From: Brevibacterium sp. CS2
GTDB lineage: Bacteria; Actinomycetota; Actinomycetes; Actinomycetales; Brevibacteriaceae
Length of the DNA stretch: 64,000 nucleotides
Assembly: GCF_005280295.1 (NCBI RefSeq)
Contig: NZ_CP040020.1
Location: forward strand, 186,001-250,000
Direction of reading: 5' to 3'
Below are positions 29,265 through 38,263 of the stretch, one piece after another; the stretch's first letter is position 1, and each line of letters starts with the position of its first letter. The position numbers and the translations under genes were made by a program. The notes below the pieces were generated by a model. That model saw only the letters and a program-made list of their open reading frames with translations. It did not search any database and was not told the origin of the DNA.

Positions 29265-30482
29265 TCAGGCGTCGCCGGGGCGGGGCACGCGGGCGAGCCA
29301 GAGTGCGGGCTCGGCGATCTCCGCCGCGCTCGGCAGGAGCTCGGGGGCCTCCCACACGGCGGCGAGCCCGTCGTGGCCGCGATCGCGGACGACGGCGCGG
29401 ACGAACGCGGCACCGCGGGCGTACTGGGCGATCTTCTCGTCGATGCCGAGCAGCGTGGAGACGATCGCGCGGATCCCGGTGGCCGAACGCCTCCGCGCGT
29501 CGAAGGCCCGGCGGATCCGGCCCACGCGCGGGATGACCTTCCGGCCGACGGTGTCCATGAGGACGTCGGCGTGGCCTTCGAGGAGGCTCATGAGGGCGCC
29601 GATCTCCTCGACCGCGGCGGCCTGCTCCGGTCCGACGACCGCATCGAGGAGGCTCTCGCCCTCGCGCAGCGCATCGGGCAGGGCGCGCAGGCTGTCAAGG
29701 AACTCGTCGCCGGCCTCGGCGCCGAGCAGCGGGTTCAGCAGTCCGTCGATCCGGGAGCGCAGGTGATCGGCGAGCCAGGGCGCGGCGGCGAACTGGACGT
29801 GGTGGGTGCGCTCGTGGAGGGCGACCCAGAGCCGGAAGTCGCGCGGCGGGACGTCGAGGGCGTGCTCGACTTCCCACACGCTCGGGGCGACGAGGTAGAG
29901 CACCCCAGCTTCCCCGGCGAAGGGGTCGAACTGGCCGAGCACCCGGGAGCCGACGAGCGCGAGCGCCCCGCCGAGCTCCACCGAGGCCGTAGTGCGCGCC
30001 GAGCGGTCCCGCAGCCGCCGGAGCATGCCGGGGCCGCGCGAACCCTGGGGCACGGTCCCGCGCGAACCCTGGGGCACGGTCCCGCGCGAACCCTCGGGCC
30101 CGGTTCCACGCGAGCCGCTGGGTCCGGTCCCGGCGGTGCCGCCCGGCGTGGGCACTCCTCCGCGCGCCGTGCCGCGCTCCCGCGCCCCGCCGGACTCGCC
30201 CGGCTGCGCGCCGGAGAGAAGGCTCGCGAAGGTCTCCGCGTTGGCCTGCACCCAGCCGAGCCGGTCGACCACGCGGGTCTCCCCGGCGGCCAGGCGCACC
30301 CGGGCGGCGTCCTCGACCGCGGGCGCCAGGCGCATCGCGTCGAGGACGAGGTCGGTCGAGGTCTCCGCCGCCTCGCGGAGGTCGTGGACGAGGGCGCGCG
30401 CCTCGGCGGGGTCCGGCAGCGCGCCGGGCGGCATGAGCTCGCGGGCGGCAGCGGTGACGGCGGGGACGGAGATGAGGTTCAC
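29265..30482 (-). CDS. Zinc-dependent metalloprotease, DUF2342 / 'F420-associated' family
   Basis: About 405 residues. The metal site is ALHERTHHVQFAAAPWL (HExxH), with later LLEGHADVLMDTVG giving further ligands. In actinobacteria this family sits between dacB and tilS; its substrate is unknown. An insert at about residues 110-155 consists of tandem GSRGTVPQ units encoded by 24-base repeats (30037-30108). The start is either GTG 30482, giving a 4-base GTGA overlap with the dacB stop, or GTG 30488; neither has a clear ribosome site, and I prefer 30482 because of the coupling pattern. Confidence 0.85.
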   Translation of the reverse strand: MNLISVPAVTAAARELMPPGALPDPAEARALVHDLREAAETSTDLVLDAMRLAPAVEDAARVRLAAGETRVVDRLGWVQANAETFASLLSGAQPGESGGARERGTARGGVPTPGGTAGTGPSGSRGTGPEGSRGTVPQGSRGTVPQGSRGPGMLRRLRDRSARTTASVELGGALALVGSRVLGQFDPFAGEAGVLYLVAPSVWEVEHALDVPPRDFRLWVALHERTHHVQFAAAPWLADHLRSRIDGLLNPLLGAEAGDEFLDSLRALPDALREGESLLDAVVGPEQAAAVEEIGALMSLLEGHADVLMDTVGRKVIPRVGRIRRAFDARRRSATGIRAIVSTLLGIDEKIAQYARGAAFVRAVVRDRGHDGLAAVWEAPELLPSAAEIAEPALWLARVPRPGDA

Positions 30483-31930
30483 GGGCACCCGCAGTCGGCG
30501 ATCGCGGTGACCGCCTCGTCGACGACCTGCCGGGCGCGGCCGGCGGTGCCGGGGTCGAGGTCGTCGGCGAGGATCGAGAACACGATGAGCCGGCCGTCGG
30601 CGGTGAGCACGGCGCCGGCGAGCGAGGTCACTGTGCGCAGGGTGCCGGTCTTCGCCGACACCTTCCCGGCGGCGTCCCGGGTGTCCTCGTCGAGGTAGCG
30701 GTCGAACAGGGTGCCGGACAGTCCGCCCACCGGCATGCTCGGCAGGAGGAGGGAGAGGTCGCCATCGGTGGCCGCGGCGGCCTGGAGGATCGTCGTGAGG
30801 TCGTGCGCGGAGATGCGGTTCGCGTAGTCGAGTCCGGAGGTGTCGGAGAGCTCGATCGAGCCGGTGTCGAGCTGCTGGGCGGCGAGCGCGTCGATGACCG
30901 CGGCGGGCGCCTCGGCGGCGGCCCCATGGCGGCCGAGGGCGAGCGCGACCTCCCGGCCGATCGCCTCGGACACGACGTTGTCGCTGGCGAGCATGAGGTG
31001 GCGCACCACCCCGGCGACGGGCGCGGACTCGACGAACGCGAGGTCCGTGGCGCCCTCGGGTGCAGGAGCGGGTTCGGCCGTGTCGACGGCGATGCCGTGG
31101 CCTTCGAGGGCTGCGGCGAAGGCGTCGAGCGCGACCTGGGCGGGGTCCTCCTGGCGGGGGGTGCCGCGCTGGGTGGAGGTGAGCCCGGAGTCGGTCATGA
31201 GGGGTTCGATGGGTGAGATGTAGCCGTTGCCGATGTCCGCGCGGTCCCAGCCGGGGTTGAACGCGGGCCCGGAGTAGCGGGAGAGGTCGGCGGCGACGGT
31301 GACGGTGTCGATGCCGGCCTCGGTGAGAGCGGCGGCGGTGTCCGCGGCGAGCGTGCCGAGCCCGGCGTGGCCCATGACGCCGTCGGGCTTCGACTCCCCG
31401 GTGCCCAGCAGCACGTCTCCCCCGCCCACGAGGTGCACCGTGGCGCCGGCGTCGGACTGGCCGGAGAGGCGGGTCTCGGTGCGGAAGCGGGTGTCGGCGC
31501 CGATCGTGCCGAGCGCGGCGGCGGCGGTGAGGACCTTGGTGACGGAGGCCGGGGTCTTGGCGCTGTTCTCATCCGCCGTGTAGAGCACCTCGTCGGTCAT
31601 CGCGTCGCGGATGTCGATGCTCAACCCGCCGGTCATCCCGTCCTGGTCGAGGATCGGATCGATGCGCGAGGCGAGGTCCTGCGGGATCGGGGCGGACTCC
31701 GGCAGGGTGCTCACCGGTTCGGCGGGGGCCGCGTCGGCCTGGGGCTGCGGCAGCGCCTGGACGGTGATCGGCGGGTCGAGGGTGAGGATTCCGGGGGCCA
31801 CGTCGAAGGCGTCGGCGGTCCCGTAGCCCACCAGCGCCAGAGCCAGGGCGCCGGCGGTGAGCGGCAGGGCACGCGAACGGCGCCGGTCGCGGCGCCGGGC
31901 GTCGCGGCGGCTGCCTCGGGTGTCCTCCAC
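30479..31930 (-). CDS. dacB: D-alanyl-D-alanine carboxypeptidase (PBP4/DacB, S13 family)
   Basis: 483 residues. A basic N-terminus ([17 protein letters not shown]) and one hydrophobic segment ([18 protein letters not shown]) indicate a signal/anchor. The penicillin-binding triad is visible: TPASVTKV (SxxK), ASDNVVSEA (SxN) and [10 protein letters not shown] (KTG). It trims cell-wall peptides. GTG 31930 is preceded by AGGACGG and makes the basic signal N-terminal. First gene of the run dacB-metalloprotease-tilS-hpt, divergent from ppa. Confidence 0.93.
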   Translation of the reverse strand: MEDTRGSRRDARRRDRRRSRALPLTAGALALALVGYGTADAFDVAPGILTLDPPITVQALPQPQADAAPAEPVSTLPESAPIPQDLASRIDPILDQDGMTGGLSIDIRDAMTDEVLYTADENSAKTPASVTKVLTAAAALGTIGADTRFRTETRLSGQSDAGATVHLVGGGDVLLGTGESKPDGVMGHAGLGTLAADTAAALTEAGIDTVTVAADLSRYSGPAFNPGWDRADIGNGYISPIEPLMTDSGLTSTQRGTPRQEDPAQVALDAFAAALEGHGIAVDTAEPAPAPEGATDLAFVESAPVAGVVRHLMLASDNVVSEAIGREVALALGRHGAAAEAPAAVIDALAAQQLDTGSIELSDTSGLDYANRISAHDLTTILQAAAATDGDLSLLLPSMPVGGLSGTLFDRYLDEDTRDAAGKVSAKTGTLRTVTSLAGAVLTADGRLIVFSILADDLDPGTAGRARQVVDEAVTAIADCGCP

Positions 31931-32089
31931 GTGACCGTCCTGTCCTGTCGTGTGCGCTGGCGTGCTGTGCGGTGGTGCGGGCCGGGCGGTCCCGGCGGGC
32001 ACCTCGGGGAGCGGCACCGGTCCTGCGCCGCTGTGATGACGCGGTGCGCGGCGCGTGGACCGATTGCGGGCCGCGGCTCGCCCTTCATT

Positions 32090-32127
32090 ATGCTAGTGGA
32101 GTCGCACAATGCTCGTGGCGCCGCACA
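32090..32127. repeat. 19-bp tandem duplication in the ppa promoter region
   Basis: ATGCTAGTGGAGTCGCACA (32090-32108) is followed by ATGCTCGTGGCGCCGCACA (32109-32127), 16 of 19 identical. The first copy overlaps a -10-like TATGCT (32089-32094). It may reflect promoter duplication. Confidence 0.55.
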
Positions 32128-32172
32128 CAGCACGTCGTGCACCCCGTTCGCACATCATTTCTAGGAGTCCGC

Positions 32173-32709
32173 ATGGAACTGCTCGCCACCGTCGAAATCC
32201 CCAAGGGTTCGCGCAACAAGTACGAGGTCGACCACGAGACCGGTCACGTCAAGCTCGACCGCTACCTCTACACCTCGATGGCCTACCCCACGGACTACGG
32301 GTACTTCGAGGACACCCTCGGCCTCGACGGCGACCCGCTCGACGTCATGGTGCTGCTCACCGAGTCGGTGTTCCCGGGCTGCGGCGTGGACGTCCGCCCG
32401 ATCGGCATGTTCAAGATGACCGACGAGGCCGGGGGCGACGACAAGGTCCTCGCCGTGGTCGCCGGTGATCCCCGCTGGGACGCGATCCAGGACATCGACG
32501 ACGTCGACTCCTTCACCCGCGACGCGATCGAGCACTTCTTCGTCCACTACAAGGACCTCGAGCCGAACAAGTTCGTCAAGGGCTCGAACTGGGTGGGCCG
32601 CGAGGAGGCCGAGGCGGAGGTCAAGGCCTCGCTCGAGCGCTTCCAGGCCGCCGGCGAGCCCTCCGAGCCCGACGACCGCGAAGGCCGCCAGGGCCGCGAC
32701 GTCGAGTGA
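32173..32709 (+). CDS. ppa: Inorganic pyrophosphatase, family I
   Basis: 178 residues. The signature [11 protein letters not shown] carries the metal-binding aspartates; [31 protein letters not shown] and [17 protein letters not shown] complete the active site. It hydrolyses pyrophosphate made in biosynthesis. TAGGAG precedes ATG 32173. The C-terminal 15 residues are a charged tail. A strong hairpin follows the gene. Confidence 0.97.
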   Translation: MELLATVEIPKGSRNKYEVDHETGHVKLDRYLYTSMAYPTDYGYFEDTLGLDGDPLDVMVLLTESVFPGCGVDVRPIGMFKMTDEAGGDDKVLAVVAGDPRWDAIQDIDDVDSFTRDAIEHFFVHYKDLEPNKFVKGSNWVGREEAEAEVKASLERFQAAGEPSEPDDREGRQGRDVE

Positions 32710-32730
32710 GCTGAGCTTCCGCTCCTCCGC

Positions 32731-32786
32731 TGAGGTGTCGATCCAGTGCGGTTTCCCACGGGAATCCGCACTGGATCGGCACCTCA
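32731..32786. terminator. Very long hairpin after ppa
   Basis: Two 27-base arms pair at 25 positions around a 2-base loop (inner stem GATCCAGTGCGG with CCGCACTGGATC; outer stem TGAGGTG with CACCTCA). No T run follows. It contains the CCAGTGCGG core of array B. Probably a terminator for ppa, but the length and near-perfect symmetry also suit a mobile palindromic repeat. Confidence 0.75.
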
Positions 32787-32861
32787 GTCGCATTCAGGGA
32801 TCAACCGGGCGCAGGTGCTCAGCCGGGCACGCACGAGAGAGTGACGCGCGCCACAGAAAGC

Positions 32862-32881
32862 GAGTTAGGGTGACCTAACTC
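32862..32881. promoter_or_regulatory. Perfect palindrome GAGTTAGG-GTGA-CCTAACTC upstream of the VOC gene
   Basis: Eight-base arms separated by 4 bases, ending 33 bases before the ATG at 32915. TTAGG/CCTAA half-sites recall DtxR/IdeR iron boxes, but the spacing does not match the 19-base consensus. A similar AGTTA/TAACT dyad lies before the TetR gene at 63648. Confidence 0.4.
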
Positions 32882-32914
32882 ACGGTCCGGTCCGCGATAT
32901 GCGATTCTCGTGGC

Positions 32915-33556
32915 ATGCATCTCGATCATGTCTCCTTCGCCAGCGAACACGACGGTCTGCAGGCCACCGCGGCCCGGATCTCCGAGAAGCTCGGGATCGA
33001 ACCGTACGACGGCGGAGTCCATCCGCGGTTCGGCACCCGCAACCTCATCTTCCCGCTCGCCGACGGGCACTACCTCGAGGTCGTCGAAGCCCTCGAGCAC
33101 CCCGCCGCACTGAGCACCCCGTTCGGCCAGGCCGTGCGCGCCCGCAGCGAGCTCGGCGGCGGCTGGATGGGTTGGTGCGTGTCGGTGAGCGACCTCGCTC
33201 CGGTCGAGGACCGCCTCGAGCGCAAGGCCGTCGACGGCAACCGCACCCCCGACGACGGGGTCGAGCTGCTGTGGAAGCAGATCGGCGTCAAGGGCCTCAT
33301 CGCCGACCCTCAGCTGCCGTTCTTCATCCACTGGCTCTCCCCCGCAACCCAGCACCCCTCGGCGCGTGGCGCGGAGTCCGGCGTGACGATCTCCGCACTC
33401 GAGATCGCCGGCGACCGCGACCGGCTGCGCGAGTGGCTGGGAACCGACGAGCCCAAGCCGATCCCGGAGATCAGCATCGCCTGGACCGCCCCGCACGGCA
33501 CCCCGGGGCTGATGTCGGTGACCTTCGAGACCCCCCGGGGCCCCATCACCCTCTGA
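32915..33556 (+). CDS. VOC-superfamily (glyoxalase-like) protein
   Basis: 213 residues beginning MHLDHVSFASEHDGLQATAA, a typical first VOC strand with a metal-ligand histidine; later GGVHPRFGTRNLIFPLADGH, YLEVVEALEHP and FFIHWLSPATQHPS. It fits the Glyoxalase_3-like group with an extra C-terminal module (ISIAWTAPHGTPGLMSVTFE). The reaction is unknown. There is no good ribosome site before ATG 32915; the start is set by the conserved N-terminal strand. The palindrome just upstream suggests regulated expression. Confidence 0.85.
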   Translation: MHLDHVSFASEHDGLQATAARISEKLGIEPYDGGVHPRFGTRNLIFPLADGHYLEVVEALEHPAALSTPFGQAVRARSELGGGWMGWCVSVSDLAPVEDRLERKAVDGNRTPDDGVELLWKQIGVKGLIADPQLPFFIHWLSPATQHPSARGAESGVTISALEIAGDRDRLREWLGTDEPKPIPEISIAWTAPHGTPGLMSVTFETPRGPITL

Positions 33557-33569
33557 GCGGCCGGCGCTC

Positions 33570-34481
33570 TCAGAGCGGGTCGACGGCGGCGAGGATGCCC
33601 GGCGCGAGGAAGCCCACGGCGTCGATGAGGGTGTGGGCGACGACGAACGGCATGACACGCCGCCACCGCAGGTAGAGCCAGCCGAACAGCAGCCCCATGA
33701 GGACGTTCCCGACGAACGGCCCCACCCCCTGGTACAGGTGGTAGGAGGCGCGGAACAGCGCGAGGCCGACGATGATCGTCCACGGGCGCACGCGCAGCTT
33801 CTCGAGCCGGTCGACGCCGTAGCCCAGGAGGAGCACCTCCTCGAGGATCCCGTTCTTCGCCGCCGACAGCAGGAGCACCGGCACCGTCCACCAGTAGGCG
33901 GAGAGGTTGTTCGGGAGGATCTCCGCGGTCAGCCCGGCCGCCCGGCCGGCCGCGTACACGCCGAGGGTGCCGATCCCGATGACGAGGAACAGCGCAGTGC
34001 CCGTCCCGAGGTCCCAGCCGGGACGCCGCAGATCGAATCCCATGCGGGTGGTCGCCGGCCGGATGTCCGCCGCGCCTTCACCGCGCACGGCGTCCGCCTT
34101 CCGGCTCCCTCGGAAGCCGAGCCCCCGCAGGGCAACTGGCCCGCCGCCGAGGTCGGCACCGGTGGCCGCCCACACCCGGTCGCGGTTGAGGAGGAACAGG
34201 ACGAGGAGCACCGGCACGAGCGCGAACCCGATGCCGAGGAGCTGGTACACGAGGTCGAACCACGGCCGCGGGGATGCCTCGACGTTGAGCCGGGCCTGGG
34301 CCTCGGTGAGCGGTCCGCGGGTGGAGATGTCGATGAGCCGGACGAGCGCGTACACCGCCGACTGGCCGAGGGCGAGCGCGGCGACGAGAGTGAGCTCCCA
34401 CCCCCACCGCGGCCGCCCGAGGCGGGGGCCCGCCTGGCCTCCCACCTCGGGGTGAGCGGTCTCGTCGGCCATCGGGGTCAC
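33570..34481 (-). CDS. CPBP-family intramembrane metalloprotease (Abi/CAAX-like)
   Basis: 303 residues with about seven hydrophobic segments. The CPBP motifs are in order: NGILEEVLLLGYGVDRL (EExxxxxxxxR-like), RASYHLYQGVGPFVGN and VVAHTLIDAVGFLA. These are the glutamate and histidine ligands of Rce1-like proteases. The target is unknown; such proteins can process peptides or give phage/bacteriocin immunity. GTG 34481 overlaps the RND stop as GTGA; ATG 34472 is an alternative. It is last in the five-gene chain. Confidence 0.88.
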   Translation of the reverse strand: MTPMADETAHPEVGGQAGPRLGRPRWGWELTLVAALALGQSAVYALVRLIDISTRGPLTEAQARLNVEASPRPWFDLVYQLLGIGFALVPVLLVLFLLNRDRVWAATGADLGGGPVALRGLGFRGSRKADAVRGEGAADIRPATTRMGFDLRRPGWDLGTGTALFLVIGIGTLGVYAAGRAAGLTAEILPNNLSAYWWTVPVLLLSAAKNGILEEVLLLGYGVDRLEKLRVRPWTIIVGLALFRASYHLYQGVGPFVGNVLMGLLFGWLYLRWRRVMPFVVAHTLIDAVGFLAPGILAAVDPL

Positions 34482-37400
34482 CGGGCGGTCGAACCGCCGC
34501 CGGTGGTGCCGCGCCCGCCGTCGTGGCCGGGGCCGTCCGTGCGATCCCGAGCTGCGGGCCCGTCCGTGCGATCCCGGGTCACAGGACCGTCGTCCGCATG
34601 CCCGGCGGCGGCATCGGAATCCGTCGTTCCAGCGGACCCGGAGTCGTCGGCCCTCCCTGCATCGCCGAGTGCTCCGGTCGCCCCGGCACCAGCAGCCGCG
34701 GTGCTCGCACCGGCGGTGCCATCGTCGCCGGCGCCGCCCGCAGCACCGTCAACCCCCGCACCAGCGCCAGCCCCGGTACCCGCACCAGCCCCGCCACTCG
34801 CGGCGGCCTCGGCGCGGATCCGCTCGGAGCGCGCCTGCTCGCGGCGGGCGTCCTCGGCGGCCTCGGCCTCGTCGATGACCTGCCCACGGGTGAGGTCGCG
34901 GATCGCCCGCTTCTCCGCCCGGCGCTCCTTGATGCCCTCGAGGAGCTGGTAGAGCACGGGGACGAGGACGAGCGTGAGGATCGTCGAGCTCACCAGGCCG
35001 CCGATCACGGTGATCGCGAGCGGCTTCGAGATGAACACGCCGCCGCCGGTGAGGCCGAGCGCCATGGGGACGAGCGCGAAGATCGTCGCCGCCGCCGTCA
35101 TGAGGATCGGCCGGTAGCGCAGGCGCGACCCCTGGACCACCGCGGTGCGCAGCGGCACCCCGCGGGCGCGGAAGTGGTTGATGAGGTCGATGAGGACGAT
35201 CGCGTTCGTCACGACGATGCCGATGAGCATGAGCAGACCGATCATCGCGGTGAGGCCGAGCGGGGTGTCGGTGAGCAGCAGCAGCCCGATCGACCCGGTC
35301 GCGGCGAACGGGATCGACACGAGGAGGATGAGCGGCTGGAGCAGCGACTTGAAGGTCGCGACGAGGATGACGAACACGATGAGCACGGCGGCGAGCATCG
35401 CGAGGCCCAGCTGGGTGAACGCCTCGGTCTGCTCCGCGGTCGCACCGCCGATGTCTGCGCTCACCGCGTCGGGCAGTTCGGCGGAGTCGAGAGCACCGGT
35501 GACCGCGGTGCTCGCCGCGCCGAGGTCGTCGCCGGCCGGGGTGACGCTCACCGTGACCGAGCGCAGACCGTCGGAGTGGGTGATCGTCGGCGCGGTCATG
35601 ACCTCGTTGACGTCGGCAACCTCGTCGAGGGTGATCGTCTCCGGCTCCGGTTCCGGGGCCGGCACAGCGGGAGCACCGCCGGGTGCCTGCGCCCCGCCGC
35701 CGGGAGCCTGACCCCCCGGTGCCTGGCCGCCGGCCCCACCCTCGGGACCGCCGGGGGCGGGGGCTGCCGGAGCGGGAGCTGCGGCCGGCTGCGCAGGCAA
35801 GGTGATCTCGAAGTCGCGGAGCTCCTCGACCGTCTCGACGTTCCCGTCGTAGAGGAGCACGCGGTGGGAGATGTTGTCGAGCACGACGTCGCCGAGCTGC
35901 TGGCCGCGCATCGCCCGTGCGACGAGGCTGCCGATCTCGGACTCCGACAGGCCGTTGTCCGCGGCCTCCTCGCGGTCGATGTCGACCTCGATGATCGGCT
36001 GCACGGCCTCGAGGTCGGTCGACACCGACTGCACCTCGGCGAGGTCCTCGAGCTCCGTGGTGAGCGCCTCGGCGCCGGCTTCGAGCTCGTCGGGGTCGTT
36101 CGCGGTGAGGGTGACGTCGATCGTCGAGCCACCGGGCATGGTGCCGCCGGCGAGCACCTCGACGTCGCCCACATCGGTGAGCTCGTCGAGCTGCTCCTGG
36201 AGCTCGGTGCCGAACGCACCGGTGTCGGTGCCGGGGGCGATGTTGACGAAGTAGTTGCCGGTCGTCGCACCGCCGCCGAACGCGAGGTCGCCGCCGATCG
36301 AGAGCTGGTAGGACTCGACGTCGGGGTGGTCGGCGATGACCTGCTCGACCGGTTCGGCGTCCCTGCCCGCCTGTTCGAGCTCGGTGCCCGGCTCGAAGGT
36401 CTGCATGACCTGGACGCTGTCCTCTCCGGTGTCGCCGAACAGCTCGGTCTTGAGCAGCGGGGTCATCGCGAAGGTCGCGACGAGGACGAGGAGCGAGGCG
36501 ACGACGGTGATCACCGGGTGCCGGGTGGTGAACCCGATGACCGGGAGGTACGTCTTCTGCAGACGGGTGACCGGCGACTTGAGGCTCGCGAGCTCGTCGA
36601 CCTCGGCGGCCTCGTCGTCGGTCCGCGGGCCGACGATGGGCAGCTCGGACGTCGAGTGCCGACCCGATGGGTTCTCGACGTCGACCTCACGGGAGCGGGC
36701 GGCCTTCCGCTCGGCCTTCCATTCCGCGAGCGCGGACTTCCGGTCGGACTTCACGCGGGCCTTCTGCTCCCGGGTGAGCCTGACCCGGCTCTCGCGGGCC
36801 CGGAGGAACCAGTAGGCGAGGACGGGGACGATGGTGAGCGCGACGAGCAGCGAGCTCAGCAGCGCGATCGTCGCGGTCATCGCGAACGGCCGGAACAGCT
36901 CGCCGGTCTGCCCGGAGACGAAGACGAGCGGGAGGAACACGGCGACCGCGGTGAGGGTCGAGGCGGTGATGGCGCCGGCGACCTCGCCGACGGCGGCGAG
37001 GATGTTGGAGAACTTCGAGCCGCCCAGGGAGTGGCGGCGGCGGATCGATTCGATGACGACGATCGAGTCGTCGACGACGCGGCCGATCGAGATCGTCAGC
37101 GCTCCGAGGGTGAGCATGTTGAGCGTGTACCCGCCCAGCCACAGGCCGATGAGGGTGACGAGCAGCGAGAGGGGGATGGAGATCGCGGTGATGATCGTCG
37201 CGCGGACGCTGAAGAGGAAGACGAGGATGACGACGACGGCGAACACGAGGCCCAGCAGACCCTCGGTCATGAGGTCCTCGATGGACTGCTCGATGAACGG
37301 CGCCTGGTCGAACACCGTGACGAACTCGACGTCGCCGCCCATGGTGTCGGTGATCTCCGGCAGCGCGGCGATCACGGCGTTGGAGATCTCCACGGTGTTC

Positions 37401-38263
37401 GCGTCCGGCTTCTTCGACACCGAGAGGGTGAGCGAGGGCTCGCCGTTCGTGCGGGAGATCGAGGTGGCCTCCTCGTCGCGGAGCTCGACGTCAGCGACGT
37501 CGCGGACGAGCACGGGGCCGTCGGGTCCGGCGAGAGCGATGTCGGCGATCGCCTCGACGCTGCGGATCCGGGTGCCGATCTCCACGGGGGCGGACCCCTC
37601 GCCGGTCTCGAGCGCACCGGCCGAGGTGGGCACGCCGTTGGCCTGGAGGATCGAGGCGAGCTGGTCGACGGACACGCCCTCGTCCTCGAGGTCGTCCTCG
37701 CGGACGGTGATCGCGACCTCCTGCGGGAGGTCACCAGCGACCTCGACCTGCCGGACGCCCTCGATGTCGCGCAGCTCCGGGACCGCGATGTCCTCGAGGT
37801 CGGCGGCGAGCTGGTCGGTGTCCTCCCCGCCGGCGACGGAGAAGACGATGATCGGGAAGTCGTCGAGCCCACCGGACATCACCGTGGGCTCGACCCCGTC
37901 GGGCAGCTGGGACTCGACCTGGGACACGGCGCGCTGGAGGGAGCGGACGATGTCGTCGGAGCTCGTGCCATAGGCGGTCTCGACGGTGATCTGGGCGGAG
38001 CCGGTCGAGGACACCGAGGACACCGATTCGACCTCCTCGACGCCGTTGAGCGCGGCCTCGAGGGGTTCGACGACCTCGGATTCCACGGCCTCGGGCGAGG
38101 CGCCCTCGTACTGGGCGGAGATGAACGACTGCGGGAGCTCGAAGGAGGGGAACAGCTCCTGCTTGAGCGCACCGGCCCCGATCACGCCGAAGATCACGGC
38201 GCACAGGGAGATGAGGGCGATGAGGGCCCGGTTCTTGAGACTGATGCGGGTCAGCTGGTTCAC
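34478..38263 (-). CDS. RND-superfamily efflux permease (AcrB/SwrC-like)
   Basis: 1261 residues. MNQLTRISLKNRALIALISL opens TM1, followed by a periplasmic-type pore loop (LKQELFPSFELPQSFISAQY), the membrane block with VILVFLFSVRATIITAISIP and GALTISIGRVVDDSIVVIES (essential Asp pair), a second loop, and FVILVATFKSLLQPLILLVS onward. It resembles Gram-positive SwrC-type hydrophobe/amphiphile exporters. No membrane-fusion protein gene is next to it. A Pro/Gly-rich insert (about 840-890) and an Ala/Gly/Asp tail of about 110 residues are additions. GTG 38263 has GAAGGG upstream and overlaps the MFS stop. Confidence 0.93.
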   Translation of the reverse strand: MNQLTRISLKNRALIALISLCAVIFGVIGAGALKQELFPSFELPQSFISAQYEGASPEAVESEVVEPLEAALNGVEEVESVSSVSSTGSAQITVETAYGTSSDDIVRSLQRAVSQVESQLPDGVEPTVMSGGLDDFPIIVFSVAGGEDTDQLAADLEDIAVPELRDIEGVRQVEVAGDLPQEVAITVREDDLEDEGVSVDQLASILQANGVPTSAGALETGEGSAPVEIGTRIRSVEAIADIALAGPDGPVLVRDVADVELRDEEATSISRTNGEPSLTLSVSKKPDANTVEISNAVIAALPEITDTMGGDVEFVTVFDQAPFIEQSIEDLMTEGLLGLVFAVVVILVFLFSVRATIITAISIPLSLLVTLIGLWLGGYTLNMLTLGALTISIGRVVDDSIVVIESIRRRHSLGGSKFSNILAAVGEVAGAITASTLTAVAVFLPLVFVSGQTGELFRPFAMTATIALLSSLLVALTIVPVLAYWFLRARESRVRLTREQKARVKSDRKSALAEWKAERKAARSREVDVENPSGRHSTSELPIVGPRTDDEAAEVDELASLKSPVTRLQKTYLPVIGFTTRHPVITVVASLLVLVATFAMTPLLKTELFGDTGEDSVQVMQTFEPGTELEQAGRDAEPVEQVIADHPDVESYQLSIGGDLAFGGGATTGNYFVNIAPGTDTGAFGTELQEQLDELTDVGDVEVLAGGTMPGGSTIDVTLTANDPDELEAGAEALTTELEDLAEVQSVSTDLEAVQPIIEVDIDREEAADNGLSESEIGSLVARAMRGQQLGDVVLDNISHRVLLYDGNVETVEELRDFEITLPAQPAAAPAPAAPAPGGPEGGAGGQAPGGQAPGGGAQAPGGAPAVPAPEPEPETITLDEVADVNEVMTAPTITHSDGLRSVTVSVTPAGDDLGAASTAVTGALDSAELPDAVSADIGGATAEQTEAFTQLGLAMLAAVLIVFVILVATFKSLLQPLILLVSIPFAATGSIGLLLLTDTPLGLTAMIGLLMLIGIVVTNAIVLIDLINHFRARGVPLRTAVVQGSRLRYRPILMTAAATIFALVPMALGLTGGGVFISKPLAITVIGGLVSSTILTLVLVPVLYQLLEGIKERRAEKRAIRDLTRGQVIDEAEAAEDARREQARSERIRAEAAASGGAGAGTGAGAGAGVDGAAGGAGDDGTAGASTAAAGAGATGALGDAGRADDSGSAGTTDSDAAAGHADDGPVTRDRTDGPAARDRTDGPGHDGGRGTTGGGSTAR

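Noticed and set aside
32862-32881. Calling the dyad an IdeR/DtxR iron box
   Set aside because: The half-sites are similar but their spacing does not fit the 19-base consensus.
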